From a virus: a DNA stretch of 64,000 nt. The notes beneath the pieces are model-generated. The model was not told where the DNA came from. It made no database searches and saw only the letters and a program-made list of their open reading frames with translations. The stretch spans positions 1 through 64,000 of IMG/VR virus record IMGVR_UViG_3300050821_014313; one strand, given 5' to 3'. Below are positions 42,328 to 49,895 of this stretch, in pieces. Within the stretch, counting starts at the first letter, position 1. Each line of letters opens with the position of its first letter. A program made the translations under genes and the position numbers.

Positions 42328-42776
42328 TTCCTTTTCTTCTCCTTAGGTAATTTCGCTTCTTCTGCCCGCATCCACTGCGTGCAAATTTTTGTCGCTTTCT
42401 CGAGCTTCTCGGCTCGACCAAGGTTCTCGATACTGGCTGTTGGACAAATCGGCTGCGAGATTCCTTCGTACTTCGCGCATCCCTCGGGCCAGTTCTCCTT
42501 CCAACCGATTACTACGTAATCTGGTCGAACGTTCGCGCCTGTTTGCTGCGTAACCTTGCACCCGATTTTTGGCGGTTGCGCAGCCGGCGCGGTCGTGTCT
42601 GTGCAGTGCGCAAAGACCGCCGCTAGCACTACCAGTCCCACGAGCATCGCTGTTGCAGTCCACCCGGGCCCGAGCTCAAGGAGAATTCTGCGCTTGGGCT
42701 GCGGCGGCTCCTCGCACTCGCACTGAATGCGCTTTCTCCACGCTTTGTTCGAATCGCGTTGTTGTTCCTCGTTCAT
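42324..42776 (-). CDS. Single-pass membrane protein with Cys-rich outer part
   Basis: 150 aa; ATG 42776 on an ATGA overlap. N-terminal cytoplasmic part with CECEEPP, one TM helix (WTATAMLVGLVVLAAVFAHC, about 48-67), then an outer domain with four further Cys (IGCKV, EGCAKY, ICPT, KICTQ). Possible disulfide-stabilised envelope protein. Function unknown. Confidence 0.65.
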   Translation of the reverse strand: MNEEQQRDSNKAWRKRIQCECEEPPQPKRRILLELGPGWTATAMLVGLVVLAAVFAHCTDTTAPAAQPPKIGCKVTQQTGANVRPDYVVIGWKENWPEGCAKYEGISQPICPTASIENLGRAEKLEKATKICTQWMRAEEAKLPKEKKRK

Positions 42777-42967
42777 GGCACTTGCCTCAACACTTCCCAC
42801 TGCTCCGAAGGAATAAACAATAACAACTGATTATCCATGCTCAGCGTAACCGCTCCCGAGCTATCGCGCACAAACTTCACACGCTTGATCGTTGTTCCTG
42901 AGTCGTCGCGAAAGCTCACCGGCCATTCAAAGACGATGTTTTCGAAGTTTGGTTTTACGTCGTTCAT
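42773..42967 (-). CDS. 64-aa beta-rich protein
   Basis: ATG 42967 on an ATGA overlap is chosen; the longer frame upstream lies under the previous gene. Alternating strand pattern (FENIVFEWPVSFRDD, RVKFVRDSSGAV). No family recognised. Confidence 0.6.
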   Translation of the reverse strand: MNDVKPNFENIVFEWPVSFRDDSGTTIKRVKFVRDSSGAVTLSMDNQLLLFIPSEQWEVLRQVP

Positions 42968-43383
42968 TCGCTGTCCGTTAGTACAATCTTTCCGGCGTTC
43001 TTCGGCACGAGCAACCCGGACTTTTCCGCCTTCTCTCCGGTCATCGCTGCAGCTGCTTCTGCGTACTGCTGCATCGCGTTTTCGATCCGGATTCGCGCAG
43101 CAGTTAGCCCTACTCCGATCTCTTCGAGCAGTGCGCGTTTTTCGGCTGTCTCCGCACAAATCACTGCGGTCTGTTTATCCTCGTGCTCCAGTCCTTTGGC
43201 TTCGTTTTCCTCGCATGTCTTTGCGATACTGCGTACGCACATCAGCAGCACGTCGGACGGAAACATCCTGACTGCTACCCCGAGCCTCGCCGCAGCCTCG
43301 ATAATCTGCTGGTAAGTCTGCGGAGAGATTGTCTGCGGAGCAGCCTTCTTCTCTTCCTCGTGCTTATTCTGATGTTTGTTCAT
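42964..43383 (-). CDS. Cytoplasmic helical protein
   Basis: 139 aa, AACCCAGATGAAC start context. Polar N-terminus (MNKHQNKHEEEKKA), helical middle with three cysteines, and Ala/Glu-rich helices (ENAMQQYAEAAAAMTGEKAE). No motif recognised. Follows the exported 43414 gene and may share its promoter. Confidence 0.6.
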   Translation of the reverse strand: MNKHQNKHEEEKKAAPQTISPQTYQQIIEAAARLGVAVRMFPSDVLLMCVRSIAKTCEENEAKGLEHEDKQTAVICAETAEKRALLEEIGVGLTAARIRIENAMQQYAEAAAAMTGEKAEKSGLLVPKNAGKIVLTDSE

Positions 43384-43413
43384 CTGGGTTGGGCCGCTCT
43401 CGCGACCCTACAG

Positions 43414-43860
43414 CTAAAACAACTGTCCCGAAACGTTCACTGCTGCGCTAGCTGCCGCTGGCAACGTCCCGCTCCACAATACGCATACGTACTGTGGATT
43501 CGAAACTGTCAACGACGACGTTCCTAAGTAAACCTCAAAATGAGCCAACGGCACTGTCGCAGTGGTTGCGAGAAACCCTGCCCACAAAAGATTCTCGCCC
43601 GTCGTACACGTCGAGTTACTCCCTTCCTCCACAACTACCGCTTGCCCTCCCGACGCCCCATTGTAAAACAACGACCCCGAAATCGCTTGCAACTGAAACG
43701 AGCATCCGTTCGTATCCGCATTGATATACAGCGCGGGCTTTACTCCTGCGCCCGGAGAGCTACTTCCCGAAATCGGTCCGGTAGCCACGCAAGACCCAAA
43801 CGCAGCCGTAGCCGCCACGCTCATCAACAACGCAACAACAATTGTTCGAAGTGTTTTCAT
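43414..43860 (-). CDS. Exported Ser/Gly-rich protein
   Basis: 148 aa with SD CAGGAGAAAA. Signal peptide MKTLRTIVVALLMSVAATAA. The mature protein is beta-rich with paired Cys (GSCVATG, NGCSF, STCTTG, YVCVLWSG), typical of a small extracellular or surface module resembling phage fibre tips. It has its own extended -10 promoter. Function unknown. Confidence 0.65.
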   Translation of the reverse strand: MKTLRTIVVALLMSVAATAAFGSCVATGPISGSSSPGAGVKPALYINADTNGCSFQLQAISGSLFYNGASGGQAVVVEEGSNSTCTTGENLLWAGFLATTATVPLAHFEVYLGTSSLTVSNPQYVCVLWSGTLPAAASAAVNVSGQLF

Positions 43861-43882
43861 TCTTTTTCTCCTGATGAATGCA

Positions 43883-43891
43883 ATTATACCA
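43883..43891 (-). promoter_or_regulatory. Extended -10 promoter of the 43860 gene
   Basis: Minus-strand TGTGGTATAAT, -10 at 43883-43888, 22 nt before the ATG with AGGAGA between. No convincing -35; the TGG extension probably compensates. Confidence 0.65.
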
Positions 43892-43899
43892 CAGAAAGA

Positions 43900-44145
43900 C
43901 TAGCCCATGCTTTTCGTCCACATCGGCTCGTCCAGGGCTGCGAACTCGATCCGGTGCGAGTTAGTCTTCCCGTAGTCTTTGACTATCGCCGCGAGCTTAT
44001 CGTACTTCTCGACCCTCGCATGATACCAACCGTGCCCAGAGTTGTAACGAACTGTTGCCCCGACCGGGAAACGAGCTTCTGTCCTCTCGCGTAATCCTTG
44101 TAACTCCTTCTCCTGCTTCAGTTTCTCTTCTTTTTTCTTGTTCAT
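43900..44145 (-). CDS. Small KOW/SH3-like basic protein
   Basis: 81 aa, AACCCAGATGAAC start. N-terminus is a Lys/Glu helix (NKKKEEKLKQEKELQG). Residues 26-70 (FPVGATVRYNSGHGWYHARV) resemble a small SH3/KOW-type beta barrel, common in nucleic-acid or RNA-binding proteins. The -10 is 11 nt before the ATG. Uncertain family. Confidence 0.6.
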   Translation of the reverse strand: MNKKKEEKLKQEKELQGLRERTEARFPVGATVRYNSGHGWYHARVEKYDKLAAIVKDYGKTNSHRIEFAALDEPMWTKSMG

Positions 44146-44156
44146 CTGGGTTCCTG

Positions 44157-44165
44157 ATTATACCA
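44157..44165 (-). promoter_or_regulatory. Extended -10 promoter of the 44145 gene
   Basis: Minus-strand TGTGGTATAAT with -10 at 44157-44162. The ATG is 11 nt downstream, so the transcript would have a leader of only about 4-5 nt. No clear -35. Confidence 0.62.
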
Positions 44166-44219
44166 CAACAATTACTTCTCTGGTTGCCGTTGCAGCTGCT
44201 GCCGTGCTACTCTGTGGTG

Positions 44220-44302
44220 TTGCTCGGGTGAGGTTCTAGGCTCCTGTCCTTCTTCCTCTGCGAACCTTCCTCAGTTTCTCTTCGCACCCTCACCCCGAGC
44301 AA
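44220..44302 (-). terminator. Long inverted repeat past the 44307 gene
   Basis: TTGCTCGGGTGAGG (44220-44233) pairs with CCTCACCCCGAGCAA (44288-44302), one bulged base, 54-nt loop. It starts 5 nt after the stop of the leftward gene at 44307 and is followed by a fresh promoter, so a 3'-end or insulation role is likely. No U-tract. Confidence 0.5.
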
Positions 44303-44306
44303 ACAC

Positions 44307-44510
44307 TTACTTAGTACACGTAACCTCTCCACGACCCTTCTTAGTCTCCTCACACATGTAGTACTTTCCTGGCGGTCGACTGCTCGGAAAAATACAACTG
44401 TGTTTCCAAACTTTCGGGTCGGGAGATTTCACGCACCGGCACGACGGAGACATTGTTACTCCGTCGTGCCGAACAAACACAAGCATCGCGAGCGCTAACG
44501 CGATCTTCAT
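44307..44510 (-). CDS. Small Cys-rich, possibly exported protein
   Basis: 67 aa; ATG 44510 overlaps the metalloprotease stop (ATGA). N-terminus MKIALALAMLVFV is a short signal-like stretch. Five cysteines follow (SCRC, HSC, MCE, TCT). Coupled translation with the protease suggests a secreted partner or inhibitor. No family known. Confidence 0.6.
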   Translation of the reverse strand: MKIALALAMLVFVRHDGVTMSPSCRCVKSPDPKVWKHSCIFPSSRPPGKYYMCEETKKGRGEVTCTK

Positions 44511-46312
44511 GGCAGGTAAAACTTTCCCCACTTAGCCGCGTCGCACGACGTCGGTCCTTGTGGTTGAGTTCCCGGGCCAATCTCCGCACCAAACCCACCA
44601 TCAAGCAGTCCTGCTAAGTTGCTGCTTGGCTGTGGACCCATCACGCTCAACGCAACCCCGCCGTGACTAGCTGGACACCCCTGACCCAACCCAAACATTG
44701 TTTCGAGCTGCATCGGACAATCCTCGAACCCCTCGAAATGCCCGTTCTCATGCGCAGCCAATCCCTTGTAATTCGTCGCAGGGGTAAGCGTCTTTCGCAT
44801 ATACGTATCCACGTGATAGATACTTCCGTAGATCCACGGGAAGTCTCGGTTGAAAAACATCACCGAGTGCGTTCCCGTGCATCCAGCTGTCGGCTCGCAT
44901 CCAGTCACGAATACATACGGTTGTTGTGGCCGTACTGGCGGACCAATCGTACTTACGCATCCGTAGGCTTTTCCGTCAACTGCCTCCCACGACTGAAAAC
45001 CCGCACAGATGTTTTGCTCTGCAACCGATCCGTTCGCCCAATAACCCGAGTCAATATACACCGTGACTATCCCTGGCTCCCAATACTTCTGATTGAACGG
45101 CGGATAGTACGGGCACGGGCCGGTTGGATCCAACATTGAAACCACGGTTGCAATCGTCCCGGCGGCTGCGCAGGTAACCTGAGCTGCTGTGCTGTGTGTA
45201 CCGCACTTAGTGCTTGGTGCTCCTGGCGCAAACTGCACATCACACGCCGACATGAAATCCTGTACCAACCCCGTATCGAGCGTGGCCGGGAGGTAGCTTT
45301 GTTGGGAGTTTTTGTGTTCGGTTGGACAAGAATCCACATCGAACGTTGCAACCGCCAGCGCTTGCAAGTACGTTTGGTCGGGCGCACACGGCGGTGGCAA
45401 GGTCGATCCTGCAAACGTCGCTTGTGAGTTCACAAACGGTTCCATGAAGTTAAAATGAAACGCGTTGCCGCTTGCTGACTGCACCGCAAACAACTCAGCC
45501 TTGCTCACCGCGAGCGTAGTCGCAGTGTCCTGCACCTGCACCCAACAAGTGGTGCACATTGTTGCGTCGCTAGTTGATCCTGCCCAATAACTCACCGCAT
45601 GCGCGTTGCTGACAATCGCGACCATGGTGTCGGTTGCGACGATCTCTTGAGCTGCTCCGCCCGGGCTGTTGCATCCTGCCGGCACGAATCCAGCCGAGAA
45701 CGCACAGTACTCCGGAGTGAACCCACCGGTCACTGCGTTCGCCAGCAACCAAACTCCGAACCGGCTAACCACTGCCAGCTGTCCTGTGTTGATCCCTTGA
45801 TTCGCCAGCAAGTACAACCCTGTGTCGGTAAACAACGTCGACCCAGAGTAAGCGCACAGCAGATGATAATCTCCGTTGTGGATCCCGCAGATAGACCCGT
45901 CCAACTGACTCGCCGCGATGCTACGAAAAGTCGTCGTTGTTCCGAACGGATTCGTCCAGCTAGTCCCATCGTACATCGAGATCACTCCCGACGCGCCCAA
46001 CACATAAACCTGCGTGAAACTCACCACTGCAACTTCCGCTGCTCCGCTCGACAACTCCACCCAGGTGTTGGTCTCCCAATGCCAAAGATTAGCCGAGGTA
46101 TCGATTGCCCACGCATCGCCGTCGCCGCCGTAAGCATGCCGCTTAAAGTTCGACCCAATGCCAGTACGAGGAATCGCGTTCAAACACCCATGCGTCTTGC
46201 AATACTGATGCTGCGCTTGATAGTTGAAAGTGGTTACAGCCGAATACGTGTCTGCGCCAAACATCGGCAGAGACAGCAGACAGAAAACGATCAGTTTACA
46301 CCAACTCTTCAT
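44507..46312 (-). CDS. Secreted zinc metalloprotease with propeller-like domain
   Basis: 601 aa; ATG 46312 after GGAGAAGAAGCG is preferred to 46405. Signal peptide MKSWCKLIVFCLLSLPMFGA. Residues 40-330 contain tectonin-like repeats (GGDGDAWAIDTSANLWHWE, YVLGASGVISMYDGTSW) consistent with a beta-propeller carbohydrate/protein binder. The peptidase part has HENGH at 521-525 (HExxH, catalytic E522). Ten or more cysteines occur late. Secreted peptidases are rare in phages; it may act on host surface proteins or competing cells. It is a probable moron. Confidence 0.75.
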   Translation of the reverse strand: MKSWCKLIVFCLLSLPMFGADTYSAVTTFNYQAQHQYCKTHGCLNAIPRTGIGSNFKRHAYGGDGDAWAIDTSANLWHWETNTWVELSSGAAEVAVVSFTQVYVLGASGVISMYDGTSWTNPFGTTTTFRSIAASQLDGSICGIHNGDYHLLCAYSGSTLFTDTGLYLLANQGINTGQLAVVSRFGVWLLANAVTGGFTPEYCAFSAGFVPAGCNSPGGAAQEIVATDTMVAIVSNAHAVSYWAGSTSDATMCTTCWVQVQDTATTLAVSKAELFAVQSASGNAFHFNFMEPFVNSQATFAGSTLPPPCAPDQTYLQALAVATFDVDSCPTEHKNSQQSYLPATLDTGLVQDFMSACDVQFAPGAPSTKCGTHSTAAQVTCAAAGTIATVVSMLDPTGPCPYYPPFNQKYWEPGIVTVYIDSGYWANGSVAEQNICAGFQSWEAVDGKAYGCVSTIGPPVRPQQPYVFVTGCEPTAGCTGTHSVMFFNRDFPWIYGSIYHVDTYMRKTLTPATNYKGLAAHENGHFEGFEDCPMQLETMFGLGQGCPASHGGVALSVMGPQPSSNLAGLLDGGFGAEIGPGTQPQGPTSCDAAKWGKFYLP

Positions 46313-46388
46313 TCGCTTCTTCTCCAGAGGATAGATTTTCCTGATACCGATTGGATGCAGCGGCAGCGAGCAAGGATGCAGTGAATTC

Positions 46389-46397
46389 TGATATAAT
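46389..46397 (+). promoter_or_regulatory. Extended -10 promoter, leaderless 46407 gene
   Basis: TGATATAAT: TATAAT at 46392-46397 preceded by TGA, 9 nt before ATG 46407. No SD lies between, so the start would be at or within about 2 nt of the 5' end. The same DNA reads AATTATATC on the other strand and may carry the divergent promoter of the protease. Confidence 0.65.
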
Positions 46398-46406
46398 TGC
46401 TGCACG

Positions 46407-47342
46407 ATGATCCCCGAAAACCTAGAAGATTCGGCCTCTGCTTATGTCTTCCCGTCCTTCGAATACCTCATCGACGAGCTGCTGCCGACGCAGGAGATTC
46501 ATCTTATTGGCGGACCAACCGGCGCAGGCAAAACTACTTGGCTGCTGCGGCTGCTCGACCAGTGGCGCAGAGGCGAACGAATCTTTGGCTTCGCCTCGCA
46601 TCCGGCGGAGTTCCTCTACGTCTCGCTTGACCGCTCGCGCAACGGCATGCTCCGGATCCTCCAACGCATGCGGCTAGATCCACGCAACTTCAACCTGATC
46701 TTTCCCTCCCTCGCCGACCGCAAGTTAGGTATTCCTTTGTATCTGCAAAAGCTCGTTGCAGCTTACCCTGCCGCGCGTTTGATTGTTGTCGAGGGCTTCC
46801 AAACGGGCGTCGAAAACATCAACGACCAAAAAGAGGTAACTAGCTATCTCGCCAACGTCCAAACGCTGTGCGTTCGCACAAACATCACGGTCCTGGGCGT
46901 CGTGCACACCTCGAAAGCCAAGCAAAACGCTAAGTACGAGAACCCTCGCGAGCGTATTGCTGGCTGCGGTCAGTGGGGAGGATGGAGCGAGACCGTAATC
47001 ATGGTCGAGCCGCAAACCGACCCAAGCGGAGCCGAAGCCGACCTACGCAACCTCCAGGTGCTGCCGCGCAACGGCAAGCATATTCACTTCGTGCTGGAGT
47101 TCCGCGACGGACTGCTAGTCGAGCGAACCAAAGCCCTCACTAACGAACAAAAAATCATCGAGTACTGCCTGACTCACCCTGAGCCGTTCTACCACCGAGA
47201 TACTTTCCGTGCGGTCACAGGCTTGCCAGATTCTTCTCTCACTCGCTTACTTAATACTCTTATAGACTTAGGCCGTCTCTCGCGCATCGAGGCCGGTAAT
47301 GGAACCTACCGTTTCCACGCTCCCAAGCAACCTAGTAACTAA
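46407..47342 (+). CDS. RecA-like (RepA/AAA_25-type) ATPase with C-terminal winged helix
   Basis: 311 aa, the only rightward gene between 27.7 and 63.3 kb. Walker A GGPTGAGKTT (35-44), Walker B-like ARLIVVEG with E129 in place of Asp, sensor-like VLGVVHTSK. Residues about 245-300 (KIIEYCLTHPEPFYHRD ... SSLTRLLNTLIDLGRL) form a winged-helix DNA-binding domain. This combination is seen in RepA-like hexameric helicases and replication initiators. Probably replication helicase/initiator or a regulator; leaderless mRNA predicted. Confidence 0.78.
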   Translation: MIPENLEDSASAYVFPSFEYLIDELLPTQEIHLIGGPTGAGKTTWLLRLLDQWRRGERIFGFASHPAEFLYVSLDRSRNGMLRILQRMRLDPRNFNLIFPSLADRKLGIPLYLQKLVAAYPAARLIVVEGFQTGVENINDQKEVTSYLANVQTLCVRTNITVLGVVHTSKAKQNAKYENPRERIAGCGQWGGWSETVIMVEPQTDPSGAEADLRNLQVLPRNGKHIHFVLEFRDGLLVERTKALTNEQKIIEYCLTHPEPFYHRDTFRAVTGLPDSSLTRLLNTLIDLGRLSRIEAGNGTYRFHAPKQPSN

Positions 47343-47636
47343 CTCGCCACGGGGGGTGTGTGTGTGTGTATTTGGATGAGCTTCCCCGTATCTCTCTGAT
47401 TCCTATATATATACGCTTAAATTATGGGTGCTCTTCGGCATCGAGAAAGAGTATGCTTTCGCCTAAGTATATGATTCTTATAAGAATCGCTCCTGAGCAT
47501 GATTAGAATCAGTGGCTTAAGCCGAAACGTACTCAGGGCGTTTTCTGCTTGAATACAGGCTAACTCGAGTGTTTGCACTCGCTTGCGCGCGAGCTTGCTC
47601 ACTTTTATACCACACTATAGGAAAACGCAGTAGCTG
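47343..47636. other. Non-coding convergent region with palindrome and hairpins
   Basis: 294 bp between convergent genes. It contains a (GT)n run (47358-47370), TATATATATA near 47403, a perfect 16-bp palindrome GATTCTTATAAGAATC (47473-47488), the hairpin CGAGTG-TTTG-CACTCG (47566-47581) and GC-rich CGCGCGAGC. A minus-strand TGGTATAAA (47604-47612) could start an RNA running against the ATPase gene. No convincing ORF. Confidence 0.55.
47604..47612 (-). promoter_or_regulatory. Putative antisense promoter
   Basis: Minus-strand GTGTGGTATAAA, the same class as the promoters at 40.1, 43.9 and 44.2 kb. It has no gene with SD directly downstream and points towards the 3' end of the 46407 gene; it may make a small or antisense RNA. 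Confidence 0.45.
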
Positions 47637-47825
47637 CTAACGTGGTCCCGCGAAGCCGGCGACGGTGCGCACCCGCAGGTCGTCGCCTAGCTTAGGTATC
47701 TGCTTAAGCTCCATGGCGATCTCCCACAAAGCTAGCGCGATCTCTTTGGCGAAAACCGCTGTTTGGCTGTGCGCTGCCATACCGTCGACGTACTCTATTC
47801 GCTTCTCGATGTCTCCTTGTCTCAT
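47637..47825 (-). CDS. 62-aa helical protein
   Basis: ATG 47825 on an ATGA overlap is chosen from a longer frame. Helical MRQGDIEKRIEYVDGMAAHS then LALWEIAMELKQI, basic end. Last gene of the early accessory operon. Unknown function. Confidence 0.6.
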   Translation of the reverse strand: MRQGDIEKRIEYVDGMAAHSQTAVFAKEIALALWEIAMELKQIPKLGDDLRVRTVAGFAGPR

Positions 47826-48061
47826 TTGCCGGCCTCCGCTTCGGCTGGGCACGTCCATTGCATTCCGTAAGCATTGAATCCGCTCGCAAAGAATGCAAAT
47901 ACTGACGCGACAGGCCCAAATATAAGGCCATATCCAAGGCTCATACCCATTGCTTCGCGGCAGTCGCCTGGATCGATGTGCTGCAAATCGGCCAGCATTG
48001 TAGGGTAGGTATAGAGTGAGCACGATAACCAGAGGACAACAGCCAAGATTGACTGTCTCAT
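47822..48061 (-). CDS. Small membrane protein, possibly exported
   Basis: 79 aa, ATGA overlap. Hydrophobic N-terminus MRQSILAVVLWLSCSLYTY and a second hydrophobic segment (LGYGLIFGPVASVFAFFAS) with two Cys. Two-pass membrane protein or signal peptide plus TM. Unknown function. Confidence 0.6.
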   Translation of the reverse strand: MRQSILAVVLWLSCSLYTYPTMLADLQHIDPGDCREAMGMSLGYGLIFGPVASVFAFFASGFNAYGMQWTCPAEAEAGK

Positions 48062-48294
48062 TTGCCGACCTCCGCCTTGAGTGATTCGGCCACGTTAACC
48101 GCTAATCGGTCAATATGATTGCGCCTAGCCGACTTGTCCATCTTGCAAGAACTAAACAAGCAGGTCCAATCATGAGTTTTCTCAATCGCTAGCCTCATCG
48201 CCCGCTCAAGCACCACGGCCACTATGTCCGTTGATGGAAAGCTCCACCACTCTTGGGCTAGTTGTTCGGCAATCGCTCGCAGACCTTCGCTCAC
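48058..48294 (-). CDS. Small helical protein
   Basis: 78 aa, GTG start on a GTGA overlap. Helices EGLRAIAEQLAQEW and IVAVVLERAMRLAIE, then a C-x5-C-like TCLFSSCK and a basic stretch. No family recognised. Confidence 0.6.
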   Translation of the reverse strand: MSEGLRAIAEQLAQEWWSFPSTDIVAVVLERAMRLAIEKTHDWTCLFSSCKMDKSARRNHIDRLAVNVAESLKAEVGK

Positions 48295-48629
48295 AAAAAC
48301 TCCTTCCTAAGCTGCACCCAGATCTCTTGCTCGAGGCAAGCCAACTCGTGCTCGCGGTCGCGCTCGGCTCGCGTAAGCTCCAACCCGGACTCAAAGTCGC
48401 CTGCGATGTTCGTGGACTCGAGGGCGTTGGCTAGGCTTGCTAACTCGTGCTGCAGCCGCGCGTGCCGCTGCACAGAGGCTCTCAGCTGCACGATCCCCGG
48501 GGTGACGTACCTCGGCATGCCTAGGTTTATGTCCTCGTGCACCGGTCCGTAGTAATGCTCGCTACGTAAGTCCTTAGCAGGCTTAGTCTTGTGCTCGTTC
48601 TCCCACGCTGTTCCGTCAGCTAAGCTCAT
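48291..48629 (-). CDS. Charged helical protein
   Basis: 112 aa, SD AAAAGGAGAAAA. Polar N-terminal 40 residues, then long helix (RHARLQHELASLANALE ... RAERDREHELACLEQEIW). Possibly coiled-coil. Unknown function. Confidence 0.62.
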   Translation of the reverse strand: MSLADGTAWENEHKTKPAKDLRSEHYYGPVHEDINLGMPRYVTPGIVQLRASVQRHARLQHELASLANALESTNIAGDFESGLELTRAERDREHELACLEQEIWVQLRKEFL

Positions 48630-48641
48630 AATTTTCTCCTT

Positions 48642-48944
48642 TTACTCGTGTTCCGCCCTTTCGCGTAGGTTCGCTAGCTGCGACTGCAGTTGCTGTCCTT
48701 GGTTGTCAAGATATTCTATTGCTTCCTCCGGTAGTTCGTGCGACCACGCTCGGTCAAGCTGGAACTCGCGAGAGACGATCGGTGGCAGCAGCCTGAGCAT
48801 CTCGTCGCACGCAGAGTAATCGTCTAGCCGCAGGGTCTCGTGCTGCTGCACATCAAGATGTTTCATCGCGCTCATCAGCTTGTGCATCCCAAGCAACCAC
48901 TGCGCAGCAGTCAAAGCTTTCTGCGGTACTCGTTCTCCGCTCAT
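48642..48944 (-). CDS. Helical protein of unknown function
   Basis: 100 aa; ATG 48944 after GGAGGTTGAATCG overlaps the previous stop and is preferred over 49064. Helical with acidic end (AIEYLDNQGQQLQSQLANL). No motif recognised. Confidence 0.62.
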   Translation of the reverse strand: MSGERVPQKALTAAQWLLGMHKLMSAMKHLDVQQHETLRLDDYSACDEMLRLLPPIVSREFQLDRAWSHELPEEAIEYLDNQGQQLQSQLANLRERAEHE

Positions 48945-49096
48945 CGATTCAACCTCCAGTATCCCAACCACTTCGCGGGAAAGTATTTGTGCATTCTCTG
49001 TGAGAGCAGCCTCCCGAACCACGTCCGATGAAACTCTATCCAGTCCTTCGCATCGTAGAACCACGCGGCGCGCAGCTGCTGTTCGTCGGCGCGCAT
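48941..49096 (-). CDS. 51-aa Trp/Arg-rich protein
   Basis: ATG 49096 is 2 nt after the upstream stop; the gene ends ATGA into the next. Unusually rich in W, R, F and Y (WFYDAKDWIEFHRTWFGRL). Possibly membrane- or nucleic-acid-associated. Missed by length cut-offs. Confidence 0.55.
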   Translation of the reverse strand: MRADEQQLRAAWFYDAKDWIEFHRTWFGRLLSQRMHKYFPAKWLGYWRLNR

Positions 49097-49098
49097 CT

Positions 49099-49632
49099 TT
49101 AGTTCCCTTGCTTCAACCAAGTGTTCGCTTTGGCGAGCTCAGCCGAGTTCCGCGCCAGATCGATCTCTTGCTGCGCGTGTTGGTCGTCAGCGGCTTGCTT
49201 AAGCCTGCGCAAGCTCTCGATCTGAATCTGCTGAGACTCCAGCTGAATCGACGCCATTGCGTTGTTTAGCCTATGCCCCGCGATCAGCGTCTCGCTGAGC
49301 TCGACTTGCTTAAGATTAAACGCGTCTATTGTCCGTTGCACCTTGACCCCGACGGTCGCGCGCTCGTACGTAATAAGCATCGCGTTCGCGACCGCAACCA
49401 CAACTAAAATCCTCGTTACGAACTGAAAGAACTCTGTTGGCTGTCCGTAGTCGACCCAGACTAGCGTCGCCGCGACCCAAAAGCTAAAGCAATACTGACA
49501 ACCCAAGAAGTAGTTAAGCACTGTGGTTGAGAATTTCTTGCGTAGTCCCGCGAAGATCTGTTCCTGCGTGACTGTTCTTGCGATCACCGCGGTCATCGCT
49601 CCGAGCGTGGCTAGTTCTGCGTACTGATTCAT
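49099..49632 (-). CDS. Membrane protein with DUF1360-like segment
   Basis: 177 aa; ATG 49632 on an ATGA overlap, AAGGAGACC upstream. Two to three TM helices, with YFLGCQYCFSFWVAATLVWV (C45, C48) matching the CxxC-FW pattern of DUF1360 membrane proteins, then ILVVVAVANAMLI. The C-terminal 90 residues form a coiled coil (QLESQQIQIESLRRLKQAAD). Could be envelope-located early protein, for example superinfection exclusion. Confidence 0.65.
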   Translation of the reverse strand: MNQYAELATLGAMTAVIARTVTQEQIFAGLRKKFSTTVLNYFLGCQYCFSFWVAATLVWVDYGQPTEFFQFVTRILVVVAVANAMLITYERATVGVKVQRTIDAFNLKQVELSETLIAGHRLNNAMASIQLESQQIQIESLRRLKQAADDQHAQQEIDLARNSAELAKANTWLKQGN

Positions 49633-49895
49633 GCGTTTGTGGTCTCCTTTTTCTGGTGTAATCCTCTGCGTTCTTCCATCCCTAAGCTCATCAGCTTCGC
49701 GCACTCATGACAGTAGTGCCGGATTGTCGCTTCGCTCTGCGGCACGATTCTGCCGGCCAGATGCGTTACGCTGCCTTCTCCCCCGCTCACGCTGATCCAT
49801 CGCTCTGGCCAAGCCTCACCAAAGCTCTCTGCCACGCAGTTGTCGCAGACAAAGCTAAGAATCGTTCGCACGACTCGTTCGGTTACCTTCATCAT
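49629..49895 (-). CDS. Small zinc-type protein
   Basis: 88 aa; ATG 49895 after AAGGAGCCAGC on an ATGA overlap. LSFVCDNCVAES and IRHYCHECAKL give two CxxC sites about 45 residues apart. Probably zinc ribbon; unknown role. Confidence 0.65.
   Translation of the reverse strand: MMKVTERVVRTILSFVCDNCVAESFGEAWPERWISVSGGEGSVTHLAGRIVPQSEATIRHYCHECAKLMSLGMEERRGLHQKKETTNA

Noticed and set aside
47417-47602. 61-aa minus-strand frame with GTG start
   Set aside because: The start lies one base after the -10-like TATAAA, there is no SD, and the frame spans hairpins and a palindrome.
47613-47621. CACTATAGG, resembling the core of a T7-type promoter
   Set aside because: Upstream bases do not match a T7-like consensus, no second copy was found, and no single-subunit RNA polymerase gene is in the window.
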